From: Fodinibius halophilus
GTDB lineage: Bacteria; Bacteroidota; Rhodothermia; Balneolales; Balneolaceae
Assembly (NCBI RefSeq): GCF_011059105.1
Contig: NZ_JAALLS010000021.1
Coordinates: 20,107-84,106, forward strand
DNA: 64,000 nucleotides
Direction: 5' to 3'
The position numbers were made by a program, and so were the translations under genes. The notes below the pieces were generated by a model. It was not told where the DNA came from. It made no database searches and worked only from the letters and a program-made list of their open reading frames with translations. This document shows positions 51,149 to 61,123 of this stretch, in pieces. Each line of letters begins with the position of its first letter. Within the stretch, counting starts at the first letter, position 1.

Positions 51149-54019
51149 TTACTTAGTATCTAAATCTAAAAGCTGTGCCGGATGTAATGCTTGCTTGCCA
51201 GTTCCGTCTTTAATTTGATGACGACACGAAAAACCCGGGGCGCAGATGAGGGCATCTTCCGGCAGATTCCTTAGGGCTGGGAACAGCCGTTGCCGGCCAA
51301 TATCCATAGAAACGTTATAGTGATTCTTCTCATAGCCAAAACTGCCCGCCATGCCGCAACAACCGGTATCTAGTACGGTGGGATTATAGCCGCGAAGGGT
51401 AAGCAATCTTTTTATCTCCTTATGTCCTACTAACGATTTCTGATGGCAGTGTCCATGTATATATACTTGTTGTCCTACTTCGTCGGGAGCATTCGGCGTA
51501 TTGTCTGCTAGCGCTTGCGCAGCAAATGCTTCAAAAGTGAAAGTATGATCGGCCACTTTTTTTGCCTGTGTCAGCTGGTCATCGTCACACAGGTCGAGAT
51601 ATTCATCACGCAGGGTTAGTATTTCTGAGGGCTCAAGCCCGATAATAGGGGTCTCCTCTTCAGCAAATGCCGTGAGCCTGGGCAGGTTGGTATTGAGGAT
51701 CTTTTTGGCATGCCCCAACATTCCCTTGGATATCTGGGGACGCCCTACTTCATGAAAGTCCGGTACATGGACCCGGTAGTCCAGCTGTTCCAGGAAGCGA
51801 ACCGCTGATTTGCCCACTTCAGGCTCATGGTAGTTTGTAAAAATATCGATGAGGAGTACAACCTCTCGTCCGGCGGCTGAATTTGCCGTCGGACGAGTGC
51901 TAAACCAGTCCATAAACGTTTGAGAGGCAAAGGCCGGCAGGTCGCGACGTTTATCGATCCCCAAAAAATGTTCAAGCAGTTCTTTAATAACAGGCTGTTT
52001 CATGAACCAATTAGAGATCGATGGTACAAGGCTTGCTAAGGGGTACAGTTGTGCAGCCTGACCAAAAAATCGTTCATCCAGCCCAATACCGTGCTCTTCG
52101 TGCCAGCCCTGGGTAAACTCTGCCTTCATCCGAGCCATATCAACATTAGCGGGACATTCACTTTTACAGGCCTTGCAGCTCAGGCACAGATCCAGGGCAT
52201 CTTTGAGTTCTTCAGAAGTAAAGGCGTCTTGTTCTTTGCCGGCAAAAAGCTGGCGAAATAGATTGGCACGTCCACGGGTGGTATCCTTCTCCTCTTTGGT
52301 AGCCATATAGCTGGGACACATGGTACCCCCGCTATCGGCCAGCTTCCGGCATACGCCGGCCCCGTTGCAAAGTTCAAGGGCATGGCCAAAGCTCCCCTCT
52401 TTGCGCCAGTTAAAAAGGGTATTGGGTTCAGGGCGTTTATAATCCGGTGAATAGCGCAGGTCTTCTTCCAGGGGTTTGGGGTCGGTTATTTTACCGGGAT
52501 TAAAAATATTATCCGGGTCCCAGATCTGTTTTACTTTCTTCAGCAGCGGCATCATCTCAGCGCCCAGCACTTTTTCAATATAAGGTGCACGCGCGCGCCC
52601 ATCGCCGTGTTCGCCGGAAAGGGAGCCGCGGTAGCTGCGCACCAGCTCGGCAATTTCGCCGGCCATACTTTTCATCTTTTGAATACCCTCAGCTTCCTGC
52701 AGATTAATAACCGGACGCAGGTGTAACTCTCCAACCGAGGCATGAGCATAAAACACGCAATCGGTATCATGCTTGCCCAAAATTTTTTGGAACTCATCAA
52801 TATAATCGGGCAGATCGGGCACCCGTACAGCCGTATCCTCACAAAAAGTGGGGGTTCTCCCTTTAGAGCCTAAGCCCATCAGTAGTCCAAGCCCTGCCTT
52901 TCGCAGATTCCAAACGCGCCTTTTTTTCTCTTCATCAGTAATGATGGGGGTTGAGCTGCTGAGTCCCAATTGGTTCAATCGATCTGCAAGCTTTTTTGCC
53001 TTTTTCACCAATGCCTGTTGGTCCTGGCCATCAAACTGTATAATCAGAATGCAGTGCGGTTCCCCGTCTAGAAAGAACCGATTTTTACGCTGTTCAATAT
53101 TATCCTTCGTAGCATCCAAGATAATATGATCAACCAGTTCGGCCGCCGCCGGATCCATTTTTACAGCTTCTACCGTAGCTTCAAGTGCTTTTCGAATGGA
53201 AGAAAAATGAGGGACCACAATAACCGATTCCGGATCCTTTTCCACCAGGTTTACCGTTGCCGAGCCGGTCATGGCCAGGGTCCCTTCGCTGCCGCATAAC
53301 AGTTCAGCCATGTTAAATGGTCTTCCATCGTCAACAAAAGGTTGCATCTCACACAGGCGGTCCAGGGCATAACCGGTATTGCGGCGTGTAATATCAGGGT
53401 GCGGATAATTGGCCAGAATCTCTTCGCGATGCTCATGAATTAAATCCACCATCCCGCGATAAATATCGCCCTCCAGGTTATCGAGCCGCTGTTTTTCTTC
53501 AAGTTCTTCTAAGGTCAATGGTTTGAATGTCGTTTTTGACCCGTCACTGAGTACAGCATCAATTTCAAGAATATGCTCCCGCGTGGTTTTGTATTTAATA
53601 GAAAATATGCCGCAAGAGTTGTTGCCGATCATCCCACCCAGCATACATCGATTCGTGGTAGCGGTATCGGGACCAAAAAGCAGATCAAATTTATCGGCCT
53701 CCCGGTTGAGCGAATCACGTATCACTCCGGGTTGTACGGTAGCCTGCTGTTTTTGGGGATTGATGGCAACAATGTCATTCATGTGGCGCCCCACATCCAT
53801 CACAAGCCCGTTGCCGGTAGTCTGGCCAGCCAAGCTGGTACCTGCCCCACGCGCCGTTATGCTTTGTCCCTGTTGCCGGGCCCTTTTTACAATTGTAACA
53901 ATGTCTTGGGTAGAGGTGGGAAAGGCTACGCCGTGGGGTAGTTCTTCATAGCTGGATGCATCAGTGGCATATAGCCGCCGCGTTTGTTCATCCGTTGCAA
54001 TCTGCAGGTTTTGCTCCAT
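51149..54019 (-). CDS. FAD/Fe-S-containing D-2-hydroxyacid dehydrogenase (GlcD/YdiJ type)
   Basis: Large flavoprotein of 956 aa. Residues ~30-480 form a FAD-binding type 4 and GlcD-type oxidase domain (RGAGTSLAGQTTGNGLVMD, LFGPDTATTNRCMLGGMIG, SGEHGDGRARAPYI). A [4Fe-4S] part follows (CLSCKACKSECPANVDMARM, plus one CNGAGVCRK-type Cys set), then a CCG domain (GHCHQKSLVG, VLDTGCCGMAGSFGY). This layout matches YdiJ-like D-2-hydroxyglutarate dehydrogenase and related D-lactate dehydrogenases. The adjacent LhgO oxidises the L-isomer, so D-2-hydroxyglutarate is the natural guess (inference). Confidence 0.92.
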   Translation of the reverse strand: MEQNLQIATDEQTRRLYATDASSYEELPHGVAFPTSTQDIVTIVKRARQQGQSITARGAGTSLAGQTTGNGLVMDVGRHMNDIVAINPQKQQATVQPGVIRDSLNREADKFDLLFGPDTATTNRCMLGGMIGNNSCGIFSIKYKTTREHILEIDAVLSDGSKTTFKPLTLEELEEKQRLDNLEGDIYRGMVDLIHEHREEILANYPHPDITRRNTGYALDRLCEMQPFVDDGRPFNMAELLCGSEGTLAMTGSATVNLVEKDPESVIVVPHFSSIRKALEATVEAVKMDPAAAELVDHIILDATKDNIEQRKNRFFLDGEPHCILIIQFDGQDQQALVKKAKKLADRLNQLGLSSSTPIITDEEKKRRVWNLRKAGLGLLMGLGSKGRTPTFCEDTAVRVPDLPDYIDEFQKILGKHDTDCVFYAHASVGELHLRPVINLQEAEGIQKMKSMAGEIAELVRSYRGSLSGEHGDGRARAPYIEKVLGAEMMPLLKKVKQIWDPDNIFNPGKITDPKPLEEDLRYSPDYKRPEPNTLFNWRKEGSFGHALELCNGAGVCRKLADSGGTMCPSYMATKEEKDTTRGRANLFRQLFAGKEQDAFTSEELKDALDLCLSCKACKSECPANVDMARMKAEFTQGWHEEHGIGLDERFFGQAAQLYPLASLVPSISNWFMKQPVIKELLEHFLGIDKRRDLPAFASQTFMDWFSTRPTANSAAGREVVLLIDIFTNYHEPEVGKSAVRFLEQLDYRVHVPDFHEVGRPQISKGMLGHAKKILNTNLPRLTAFAEEETPIIGLEPSEILTLRDEYLDLCDDDQLTQAKKVADHTFTFEAFAAQALADNTPNAPDEVGQQVYIHGHCHQKSLVGHKEIKRLLTLRGYNPTVLDTGCCGMAGSFGYEKNHYNVSMDIGRQRLFPALRNLPEDALICAPGFSCRHQIKDGTGKQALHPAQLLDLDTK

Positions 54020-54140
54020 AAATATGGCCTTACTAAAGTTTCAAAGCGGAAATAGAATTAGTTTTTTTAGCTATACCTGCAAAGATGCCGAAACAACTTC
54101 AGTATGACAAGGGTGTTATTAAGAATACAGGATGTAGGAT

Positions 54141-54255
54141 AATTAGGAATTGAAAATTTAAAATTAAGAATTAGGAAGTCTTGCTCTATGATTTTGGGAC
54201 TTAGTAACTCTGTAACTCAGTTACTTAATCACCTAATTACTCAATCACATAGTCA
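54141..54255. repeat. AT-rich repeat and degenerate octamer repeats
   Basis: First an AT-rich word (AATTAGGAATTGAAAATTTA, like 47738-47817), then degenerate 8-bp units TTAATCAC, CTAATTAC, TCAATCAC and ATAGTCAT preceded by related CTGTAACT and CAGTTACT. It lies between the FAD/Fe-S gene and lhgO. It resembles the heptamer repeat at the window start in letter content but not in period. Confidence 0.5.
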
Positions 54256-54260
54256 TAACT

Positions 54261-55463
54261 CTACAGGGAAAAAGAACTTTCTGCCCGTTTTACAATCTCA
54301 TCACCGATAGCTAATCCTGCAGTAGCTGCCGGACTTGGGGCATTGAGTACATGAATTTCATTTTCTGTTGCTTCATAATGGAAGTCATCGAGAATTTCGC
54401 CATTGGGTTTTAAAGCCATAGCGCGAACGCCCGATGGAGAGCTTTTGAGATGTTGAGGCTTAATGGCAGGAATCAATTTCTGAAGTCCTTTAACAAAAGC
54501 TCGTTTCGAGAACGAACGATACCATTCATCCAGTCCCATCTTCCAATGCTCTTTGGCGAGATTCCAAAAACCGGGAAAGTTCAGCGTTTCAATTGTTTCT
54601 TCCAAGTCAAAAGAGATTTTATCATAGCCTTCACGTTTGAAAGCAAAAACGGCATTAGGGCCACACTCTACCGCACCAGTAACCATCTTGGTAAAGTGTA
54701 CGCCCAAAAATGGAAAGGCGGGGTTCGGCATCGGGTAGATAAGGCCATTCACAAAATGTTTGACTTCCGGCTTCAATTCAAAATACTCACCGCGAAAGGG
54801 TACAATTTGAATATCGGGAAAGACGCCTGCTGATTCTGCTACATGATCGCTGTACAGCCCGGCACAATTGATAAGATACCGGCTGTTAAAAGTACCATCG
54901 TTGGTAACTACGGCAAGGTCATCACCAGAATTATTGATCTTTTTTACCTCTTTACCACAGGCAACAGTATGGCCTTTATCCTCGATAAGCTCTCGCAACT
55001 GTTTGCACACACCAATATAGTCTACGATACCGGAGCACGGCACATGGATCGCTTTTACTCCATCCGCATATGGTTCTATCTCTTTGAGCTCTTCAGGTCC
55101 TATCTTTTTGATCCCTTCAATGCCATTTATTTTGCCGGTTTCAAAAATACCGTTTAGGCGCGGGATATCTTCCTCATCGGTAGCCACAATAACTTTGCCG
55201 CATATCTCATAATCAACGCCGTTCTTCTCGCAAAAGTCTACCAGCTGGTGACGTCCTTCCACACAGTTTTTGGCTCGGTAGCTGTTGGGTTTATAATAAA
55301 TGCCCGAGTGGATGACGCCGGAGTTATTCCCGGTTTGATGGGCTGCTACCTCTTCCTCTTTTTCAAGCACCAAGATATCTAACTCCGGAAAAGATTCGGA
55401 TAATTTATAGGCGGTTGAAAGCCCCACAATTCCTGCACCGACAATAATAAAATCGTATGTCAT
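54261..55463 (-). CDS. lhgO: L-2-hydroxyglutarate oxidase
   Basis: FAD-dependent oxidase of 400 aa that converts L-2-hydroxyglutarate to 2-oxoglutarate, passing electrons to quinone. FAD motif FIIVGAGIVGLSTAYKL, then TGNNSGVIHSGIYYKPNS and SGVRAMALKPNGEILDDF near the end are typical for LhgO. It is on the same strand as the FAD/Fe-S dehydrogenase, with a 241-bp repeat-bearing gap that may separate their transcripts. Confidence 0.93.
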   Translation of the reverse strand: MTYDFIIVGAGIVGLSTAYKLSESFPELDILVLEKEEEVAAHQTGNNSGVIHSGIYYKPNSYRAKNCVEGRHQLVDFCEKNGVDYEICGKVIVATDEEDIPRLNGIFETGKINGIEGIKKIGPEELKEIEPYADGVKAIHVPCSGIVDYIGVCKQLRELIEDKGHTVACGKEVKKINNSGDDLAVVTNDGTFNSRYLINCAGLYSDHVAESAGVFPDIQIVPFRGEYFELKPEVKHFVNGLIYPMPNPAFPFLGVHFTKMVTGAVECGPNAVFAFKREGYDKISFDLEETIETLNFPGFWNLAKEHWKMGLDEWYRSFSKRAFVKGLQKLIPAIKPQHLKSSPSGVRAMALKPNGEILDDFHYEATENEIHVLNAPSPAATAGLAIGDEIVKRAESSFSL

Positions 55464-55533
55464 CTGGTTGATAATCTATTCGTCACTTAAAATGAGCCGC
55501 TAAAATACAAAAACAGTGGGTAGGGGTAAAAAT

Positions 55534-55564
55534 AAAAAAGGCCGGAGTGGTTAGCTCCGGCCTT
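55534..55564 (-). terminator. Rho-independent terminator of the second SusCD operon
   Basis: Ten-bp perfect arms AAGGCCGGAG and CTCCGGCCTT around TGGTTAG. On the minus strand it is followed by a T-rich run (A6 at 55534-55539). It lies 23 bp after the SusD stop. Confidence 0.92.
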
Positions 55565-55586
55565 ATAATAATGTTAGGTATTTATT

Positions 55587-56960
55587 TTATAGGTTTTCAC
55601 TTTCCGGTATTGGGAACGATTCCCATACGTTATCACCGGCTCTGTCGAGTGGTAGTTCATCCAACCGATCATACCGTCGCATGTCTACCCAGCGGTGCCC
55701 CTCAAAGAACAGCTCATATCGTCGTTGACGAAGCATTTCATCTTCGAGTGCTTGTTGGGTTTGTGGGCCACTGTAATCGGCTAATCCCGCTGCATTACGA
55801 ATGACATTGATATCATCTTCAGCAGCTGATAAGTCAGGAGAACTACCGTGAATATTGGCCTCTGCCCGAATAAGCAGCAGCTCAGCATTCCTGATAATAG
55901 GCATAGGTGCTGTTTGGGTTTTGTAAACAAACAGGCCATAATCACTGGAAAGCCCATCAAGGCTAGCAGTGTTTACGTCGCCGTTATCATCTACGCGCAA
56001 AATGGCTTTATTGCCAACTACCCGGTTGTCTCCACTTTCGGCATCCGCTACAAATGAGGGGTGAACTACGTAACTGTCACCGGCTCCGGATTGCGGATTT
56101 GAAAACAATGGGTTAGTCACATCATTAGTTGCAGTGGAAAAGATATGATATACACCATTTTCGAGGTCTCCGCTGGCATCCACAAATGAGTTATTGACAA
56201 AGCCCAGAGCAGCGTCGAAATTCCCGCGGTACACGGCAACCCGTGCTCTCAGGGCTTGGTTAAACTCTAAAAAGGTGGAAGGACTGTTAAAATCGGCAAA
56301 GCCATCCGACAAAGGGAAAGAGAATTCACTTCCGGCATTTGAAAGATGCGTAGCAGCTTCATCAAGAAGGTCAGCAATCAGCTGATAGCTGTCAGCTTTG
56401 CTCATCAATGGACCGGTAGAGAAGAAGTCCGATTGATCTTGTTGACGAATCCCATTCTCGTTATGCATCGTTAGGGCCATAAGGTATTGATAGGCCTTAA
56501 TGGTTTTGGCAAATCCAAAGATACCGTTTCGTTGTGCTTCACTTACTGCATTATTGTCAGTAATGGTTTTTACTGATTCAATGAGGATATTGGCATTACG
56601 AATACTGGTATAGAACGCTGCCCAGGGGCGCGTGGTATAGAAGGAACCGGCATCCAGTTCAGAAGAACCGCCGCCTAAAAGAACCTGGGTATTACGGGGT
56701 TCTGCTGCTAAAAAGCGATACATCTCCCGGCCTATCATACCTGTGTTAATATGATAGATACGAAGGTCCGTTCTCAGGCTCGATTCAGTACCCGTTATAA
56801 GAGTATTAATCTCTGACGGGCTCGGATTTTCGACTACCGTTTGCAGTGCTGTGTTATTAGGATCCGGACGATCCTCAATGTTGACGATATTACAGCTTAC
56901 AAATGACAAGGCAAGCAGTAATATGGAAGCGATCGATATACGATGTTTAATATTGTTCAT
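55587..56960 (-). CDS. SusD/RagB-family lipoprotein (second locus)
   Basis: Surface lipoprotein of 457 aa from the ATG at 56960 (an in-frame TTG is three codons upstream). The lipobox is FVSC. The body includes the RagB/SusD pattern: NANILIESVKTIT, FGFAKTIKAYQYLMAL, LLIRAEANIHGSSPDLSAAEDDINVIRNAAG, and the closing MLRQRRYELFFEGHRWVDMRRYD, a hallmark of the RagB/SusD type. It differs from the first locus, whose SusD is of the SusD-like 2 type. It follows SusC by 19 bp. Confidence 0.94.
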   Translation of the reverse strand: MNNIKHRISIASILLLALSFVSCNIVNIEDRPDPNNTALQTVVENPSPSEINTLITGTESSLRTDLRIYHINTGMIGREMYRFLAAEPRNTQVLLGGGSSELDAGSFYTTRPWAAFYTSIRNANILIESVKTITDNNAVSEAQRNGIFGFAKTIKAYQYLMALTMHNENGIRQQDQSDFFSTGPLMSKADSYQLIADLLDEAATHLSNAGSEFSFPLSDGFADFNSPSTFLEFNQALRARVAVYRGNFDAALGFVNNSFVDASGDLENGVYHIFSTATNDVTNPLFSNPQSGAGDSYVVHPSFVADAESGDNRVVGNKAILRVDDNGDVNTASLDGLSSDYGLFVYKTQTAPMPIIRNAELLLIRAEANIHGSSPDLSAAEDDINVIRNAAGLADYSGPQTQQALEDEMLRQRRYELFFEGHRWVDMRRYDRLDELPLDRAGDNVWESFPIPESENL

Positions 56961-56979
56961 AATAGTCAATGCTTATAAA

Positions 56980-59900
56980 TTAAAAATCGATATTAAAGTG
57001 GAAATAATACTGCTTGGTCGAGGGATAAGGGGTCACCTCAATACCTTGAGCAATGGGTTGATTACCAAAGTTGGAAACCTCGGGATCATAACTGCGATAG
57101 GGCGATATCGTAAATAAATTTGTTGCAGATACACCGAAACGGATTCCTCTTAAGACGGAACTAATACCTTCTAGCGTTTTTGAAGGGACATTATAATAGA
57201 GACCAATTTCTCGCATGCGGAGGTATGATCCGTCCTGCACAAATTGCCGGGTAGTAACACCTAGCAAGCTGGCACGCTTTACCCCGTTCTTGGTATCATC
57301 TGTAATACCACCGGCTTCGTTAACAAAGTCGGGAAAGGTAAGATCGGTATCATCATAATCAGCTGTTGTACCATTAAGGTCCGACAGGAGTTCGGTGAGG
57401 TTGATAACGTCGCCTCCTTTTTTCCAGTGCAGCATAAAGGAGAAGTCTACATTCTTGAGTATGTTTAGTTGATTATACCAAGAAAGCTGAAAGTCGGGCT
57501 CACCATCACCTAATTTTTTAGTAGTAATCTCTCCACTAAAATTACCGTTGCTGTCTTTGACAGGATCAATACCCACAATTTGCGTAGCTGATTTCCCTTC
57601 TTCTATGCGATAAACACCCAGTGATGTTCCGAAACCACCTACATCAAAGGCAGGAACTGAGAGGTCAGTTACCTCGGAGACATTTTTGGAGAAGTTGAAG
57701 GTGGAGTTCCAATTGAGGTTGTTACTGCGAACGGGAGTGAGGTCCAGGCTGGCTTCAATTCCCCGGTTGCGTAATCCTCCTCCGTTGAAGCTTTCGAAAC
57801 TAAAGCCGGTAGATGGTTCCAGCTCACGCTGTAGAAGTAGCTCCGAAATGTTTTTCTGGTATAACGTAACGCTTAGGTTTGCTGTCCCTTCCCATGCACT
57901 GATATCAAAGCCGGCTTCCAGTTCTTTCTGGCGCTCAGGTTGAATATCATCGGTTCCCCGTGTATTGGTGATCAATATTCCCCCCAATCCACCTATGTTA
58001 GACGGGCCCAGCGAAGTAAACTTTGCTCCGAAGGTAGAAAGGTTTCCTGTTTGTCCGTATGCTGTACGAAATTTTAAATTGTCTATTGGGCCATCGCCAT
58101 CCCAGAAGTCCATGTTGGAAATATTCCAGGCGAACGATGCTTTGGGATAATAAAATATCTTATTCACAGCCCCATTACGATCCGATTTGTCACCACGTAA
58201 TCCTACCGTGGCAATATAGGTATCATCGTAGTTAAGCTCTTCCTGGATGAAAAATCCACGATCTCGCTGGAATACTCGGTTTTGATTATTGGTGATACTT
58301 ACAGTCTGATCCACATTGGTTTGGGTACCTAAAATACCTCTACCAACAGTAGAAATGGTGTTCTGGTCGTTATTAAATGAAGTATATCCACCTTGCGAGA
58401 CCAGTGTCATATCTTCGGAAAGGCTGTAGGTATGAACCAACATTAATGATGTGTTGGTATTCAGGTTGTTGGTATTGGTTTCTACCAGGGTGCCCGGTTG
58501 AGCGCTGATGCGTTCGAACTGAAGGTCACTTGGGAAGATGAGTTTATTGTTTTGACTAAAAAAGTCAACACCGCCTTGGAACTGGAGCGTCAGGTAATTT
58601 CCATCTGCCTGGAGAATGTCATATTCAGCCTTAACGGAAGTCAAAATACGGTTGACATCTTCCACGTTGGAAAACAGGTCTCTTGTTTGTAGTTGGTTTG
58701 CCGTATTAAAAGGATGTGCAGGATATACACCATTTTGAGGGCGCAAATCAACAAAATTTGGAGTGGCTACCATCGAAACTCCAAAAGTAGTTCCGGTATT
58801 GTCGTTACCGGTAAGTCCACGTCGCGATTCAGAGTGAATATAGTTTGATGAAACGGAGACGTTGAATTTCTCGGTAAATTGGTGATCCAGATTGGCACGG
58901 ATCGATTGTTTTTCATATCCGGTAGTCTCAATAATACCTTCATCATTTTGAAGCATTCCGCTCACATAGATTGAAGTAGATTCATTTCCAAAACTGCTGC
59001 TTACCTGGGTTTTGGAGAGTACCCCTTCCTGTCCATACATGAGTTCTTCATAATCCAGGAAGCGATCGTTGGCTTTGGCTTCATTAAAAAGCGCTTTTCC
59101 TTTAGGACCGAAGGCTGAGTCAGCAGTTGCTTCTGTAAACTGGCGCTGTCCCAGCTTTTTCTGGATGGTAGTAAAGCCAATAGATTGAGTAGCACTAAAT
59201 TGGGCCTTCCCTCCACTGCCTCTTTTGGTTGTAATAATAACCACACCACCGGAGGCGCGTTGCCCGTAAATGGCGGCTGCAGACGCACCTTTGAGTACTT
59301 CAATACTTTTAATTTCGTCAGGATTGAGGTCGGCCACCCTGTTTACAGGGTTATCCTGGTTCGAAGAACTACCGCCGGCTGCTGCTTCTGTCACTGCATT
59401 GGAACCGTTGGCAATAGCATCATTATTCAGATAAACCCCATCCACAATATAAAGTGGTTCTGAAGAACCGTTAATAGTAGTAACACCGCGTAATTTTACA
59501 GAGATACCTCCACCCGGTGCACCGGAATTTGAGCTGACATTCGCACCCGGTATTTTTCCATAAAGCGTGGAGCTCAGAGTCTGTTTTGGTGAAGCTCCCA
59601 CCAATTCTTCTGCACTAACAGAGGTAACGGCGTTTGCTAAGTTCTCTCGTTTTACGGTAGAAGCCAAACCGGTAACAACAACTTCTTCCAGATTGGCGAT
59701 GTCGGGTGCCAGTGAAATAGAAAGTTGATTGTTAGAACTGCTTACTTCCACTTTTTGAGTAATATAGCCTACATAGGTGACACGAAGAACAGCTGTGTCT
59801 CCCGGGAGTTCTAAACTGAACTCGCCATCAATATTAGTAGTAGTACCTTTTTGAGAGGCTTTATGAAAGATATTTACCCCGATAAGAGGTTCTTCACTTT

Positions 59901-60003
59901 CGGCATCTGTTACGGTTCCGGTGACGGTAAATTGTGCTACTGCTGCATGCGTGCTAAAGAGCAACACAATCATAAAAGCGTATTGTATAACTTTTTTATT
60001 CAT
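56980..60003 (-). CDS. SusC/RagA-family TonB-linked outer-membrane protein (second locus)
   Basis: Outer-membrane importer of 1007 aa with a signal peptide (VIQYAFMIVLLFSTHAAVAQ), CarboxypepD_reg domain (VTGTVTDAESEEPLIGVNIF) and a SusC plug (TLSSTLYGKIPGANVSS, GISVKLRGVTTINGSSEPLY, YIVDGVYLNNDA, SIEVLKGASAAAIYGQRA, GVVIITTKRG). It differs in sequence from the first SusC. The operon has only SusC and SusD. The gene starts opposite the TlpA-like lipoprotein gene, 417 bp away. Confidence 0.95.
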   Translation of the reverse strand: MNKKVIQYAFMIVLLFSTHAAVAQFTVTGTVTDAESEEPLIGVNIFHKASQKGTTTNIDGEFSLELPGDTAVLRVTYVGYITQKVEVSSSNNQLSISLAPDIANLEEVVVTGLASTVKRENLANAVTSVSAEELVGASPKQTLSSTLYGKIPGANVSSNSGAPGGGISVKLRGVTTINGSSEPLYIVDGVYLNNDAIANGSNAVTEAAAGGSSSNQDNPVNRVADLNPDEIKSIEVLKGASAAAIYGQRASGGVVIITTKRGSGGKAQFSATQSIGFTTIQKKLGQRQFTEATADSAFGPKGKALFNEAKANDRFLDYEELMYGQEGVLSKTQVSSSFGNESTSIYVSGMLQNDEGIIETTGYEKQSIRANLDHQFTEKFNVSVSSNYIHSESRRGLTGNDNTGTTFGVSMVATPNFVDLRPQNGVYPAHPFNTANQLQTRDLFSNVEDVNRILTSVKAEYDILQADGNYLTLQFQGGVDFFSQNNKLIFPSDLQFERISAQPGTLVETNTNNLNTNTSLMLVHTYSLSEDMTLVSQGGYTSFNNDQNTISTVGRGILGTQTNVDQTVSITNNQNRVFQRDRGFFIQEELNYDDTYIATVGLRGDKSDRNGAVNKIFYYPKASFAWNISNMDFWDGDGPIDNLKFRTAYGQTGNLSTFGAKFTSLGPSNIGGLGGILITNTRGTDDIQPERQKELEAGFDISAWEGTANLSVTLYQKNISELLLQRELEPSTGFSFESFNGGGLRNRGIEASLDLTPVRSNNLNWNSTFNFSKNVSEVTDLSVPAFDVGGFGTSLGVYRIEEGKSATQIVGIDPVKDSNGNFSGEITTKKLGDGEPDFQLSWYNQLNILKNVDFSFMLHWKKGGDVINLTELLSDLNGTTADYDDTDLTFPDFVNEAGGITDDTKNGVKRASLLGVTTRQFVQDGSYLRMREIGLYYNVPSKTLEGISSVLRGIRFGVSATNLFTISPYRSYDPEVSNFGNQPIAQGIEVTPYPSTKQYYFHFNIDF

Positions 60004-60420
60004 AGCAGATATATTAAAGGTTGGAACTGAAGGTGAGTGTTAAATGAGCATGTATAGTTTTATACAGATAGGAATAGCCTTATTAATTAATGTTACTATG
60101 GTTAATTATATAACAATTATATCTTAAAACAAGCAAAAGCTAAAAAAATTATTTAGCAAGGTTGTATAGCAGGATAAGCTAGTTTCGAAATGCAGTTTTC
60201 AGATCCTGGTATGGAGTTCAACAGAAGGGAGGAACAATTGATAGTAACCGAATAAATCTAGAAAATGTTATTAACTACCTGTCAGAATATATGAATATGA
60301 ATTTATCACCATTTTAATCGTGATAAGAAAACCAAGTATAATTTTGAGATTAATAAGTTAGTAACAATTACGTTATATTAACTTCTATTAGAATGACAAG
60401 GTTACAGCGTTCATAAAAAT
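60004..60420. other. Divergent promoter region between SusC and the TlpA-like gene
   Basis: 417 bp of AT-rich sequence without a reading frame of interest. It should hold the promoters of the SusC operon (minus) and the TlpA gene (plus). A short hairpin GTATAG/TTTTATAC-type palindrome is near 60,051. I see no riboswitch or known operator. Confidence 0.5.
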
Positions 60421-60993
60421 ATGATACAAACAGTGTTTAAGAATGTGTTTTTTGTAATATTGCTAGGTATACTAGTAGGATGCAACTCTTCGAATGAGAC
60501 CAAAGAAAAAAACTCTAAAGAACAGACAACGCCAACAACAGATGCCGAATATGTAGAACAAGCTACCTTTACTGATCTGGAAGGCAATGAGGTAGCGGTA
60601 TCTGATTACAAGGGAAAAGTCGTAATGATCGACTTTTGGGAAACATGGTGTAAACCTTGTCTGGCTAGTTTCCCGACATTGCAAAAATTAGAAGAGAAGT
60701 ATCCCGACAGGTTTGTGGTGTTCGCGGTTACCCCCGGGTTTACTGATACCCGTGACGATGCACAATCATTTGCCAATGAGCATGAATATGATTTTACCTA
60801 TTTGATGGATTCCAATAAGCTCCATCAAAAGTTGGGAGTACAAGGTATCCCATTTAAAGTGTTTGTAGATGGACAAGGAAACTTTATTAAGAAATCGATG
60901 GGGAGTTATGGACCTGACAAAGACTATAAAATGGTCCAAAATATTATTAAAGAACATTCTGAGATGCCAAGTGAACCAGAAAAAAGCAAATAG
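60421..60993 (+). CDS. TlpA-like thioredoxin-fold lipoprotein
   Basis: Envelope thiol-disulfide protein of 190 aa. Lipobox GILVGC with C21, an Asn/Lys/Thr-rich linker, then a TlpA/ResA-like thioredoxin domain: WETWCKPC with C77 and C80, KLGVQGIPFKVFVDGQG with the cis-Pro (the IP pair). It should be reducing rather than oxidising, by analogy to TlpA and ResA. It is divergent from the SusC operon and lies 130 bp before ahcY on the same strand. Confidence 0.92.
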   Translation: MIQTVFKNVFFVILLGILVGCNSSNETKEKNSKEQTTPTTDAEYVEQATFTDLEGNEVAVSDYKGKVVMIDFWETWCKPCLASFPTLQKLEEKYPDRFVVFAVTPGFTDTRDDAQSFANEHEYDFTYLMDSNKLHQKLGVQGIPFKVFVDGQGNFIKKSMGSYGPDKDYKMVQNIIKEHSEMPSEPEKSK

Positions 60994-61123
60994 CCATACC
61001 CCTTTGGCAATGAAATAAAATCAATCAGTTCAGGAATTTATTTATAACTGCCGGTGTTGAGTAACGCGCATATATCTTGTATTTTACAAGACTTTCACAA
61101 AACAGAAAATAAGTAACAGATCT

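Noticed and set aside
60994-61123. SAH riboswitch before ahcY
   Set aside because: The 130-bp gap is AT-rich and lacks the conserved paired elements I would expect.
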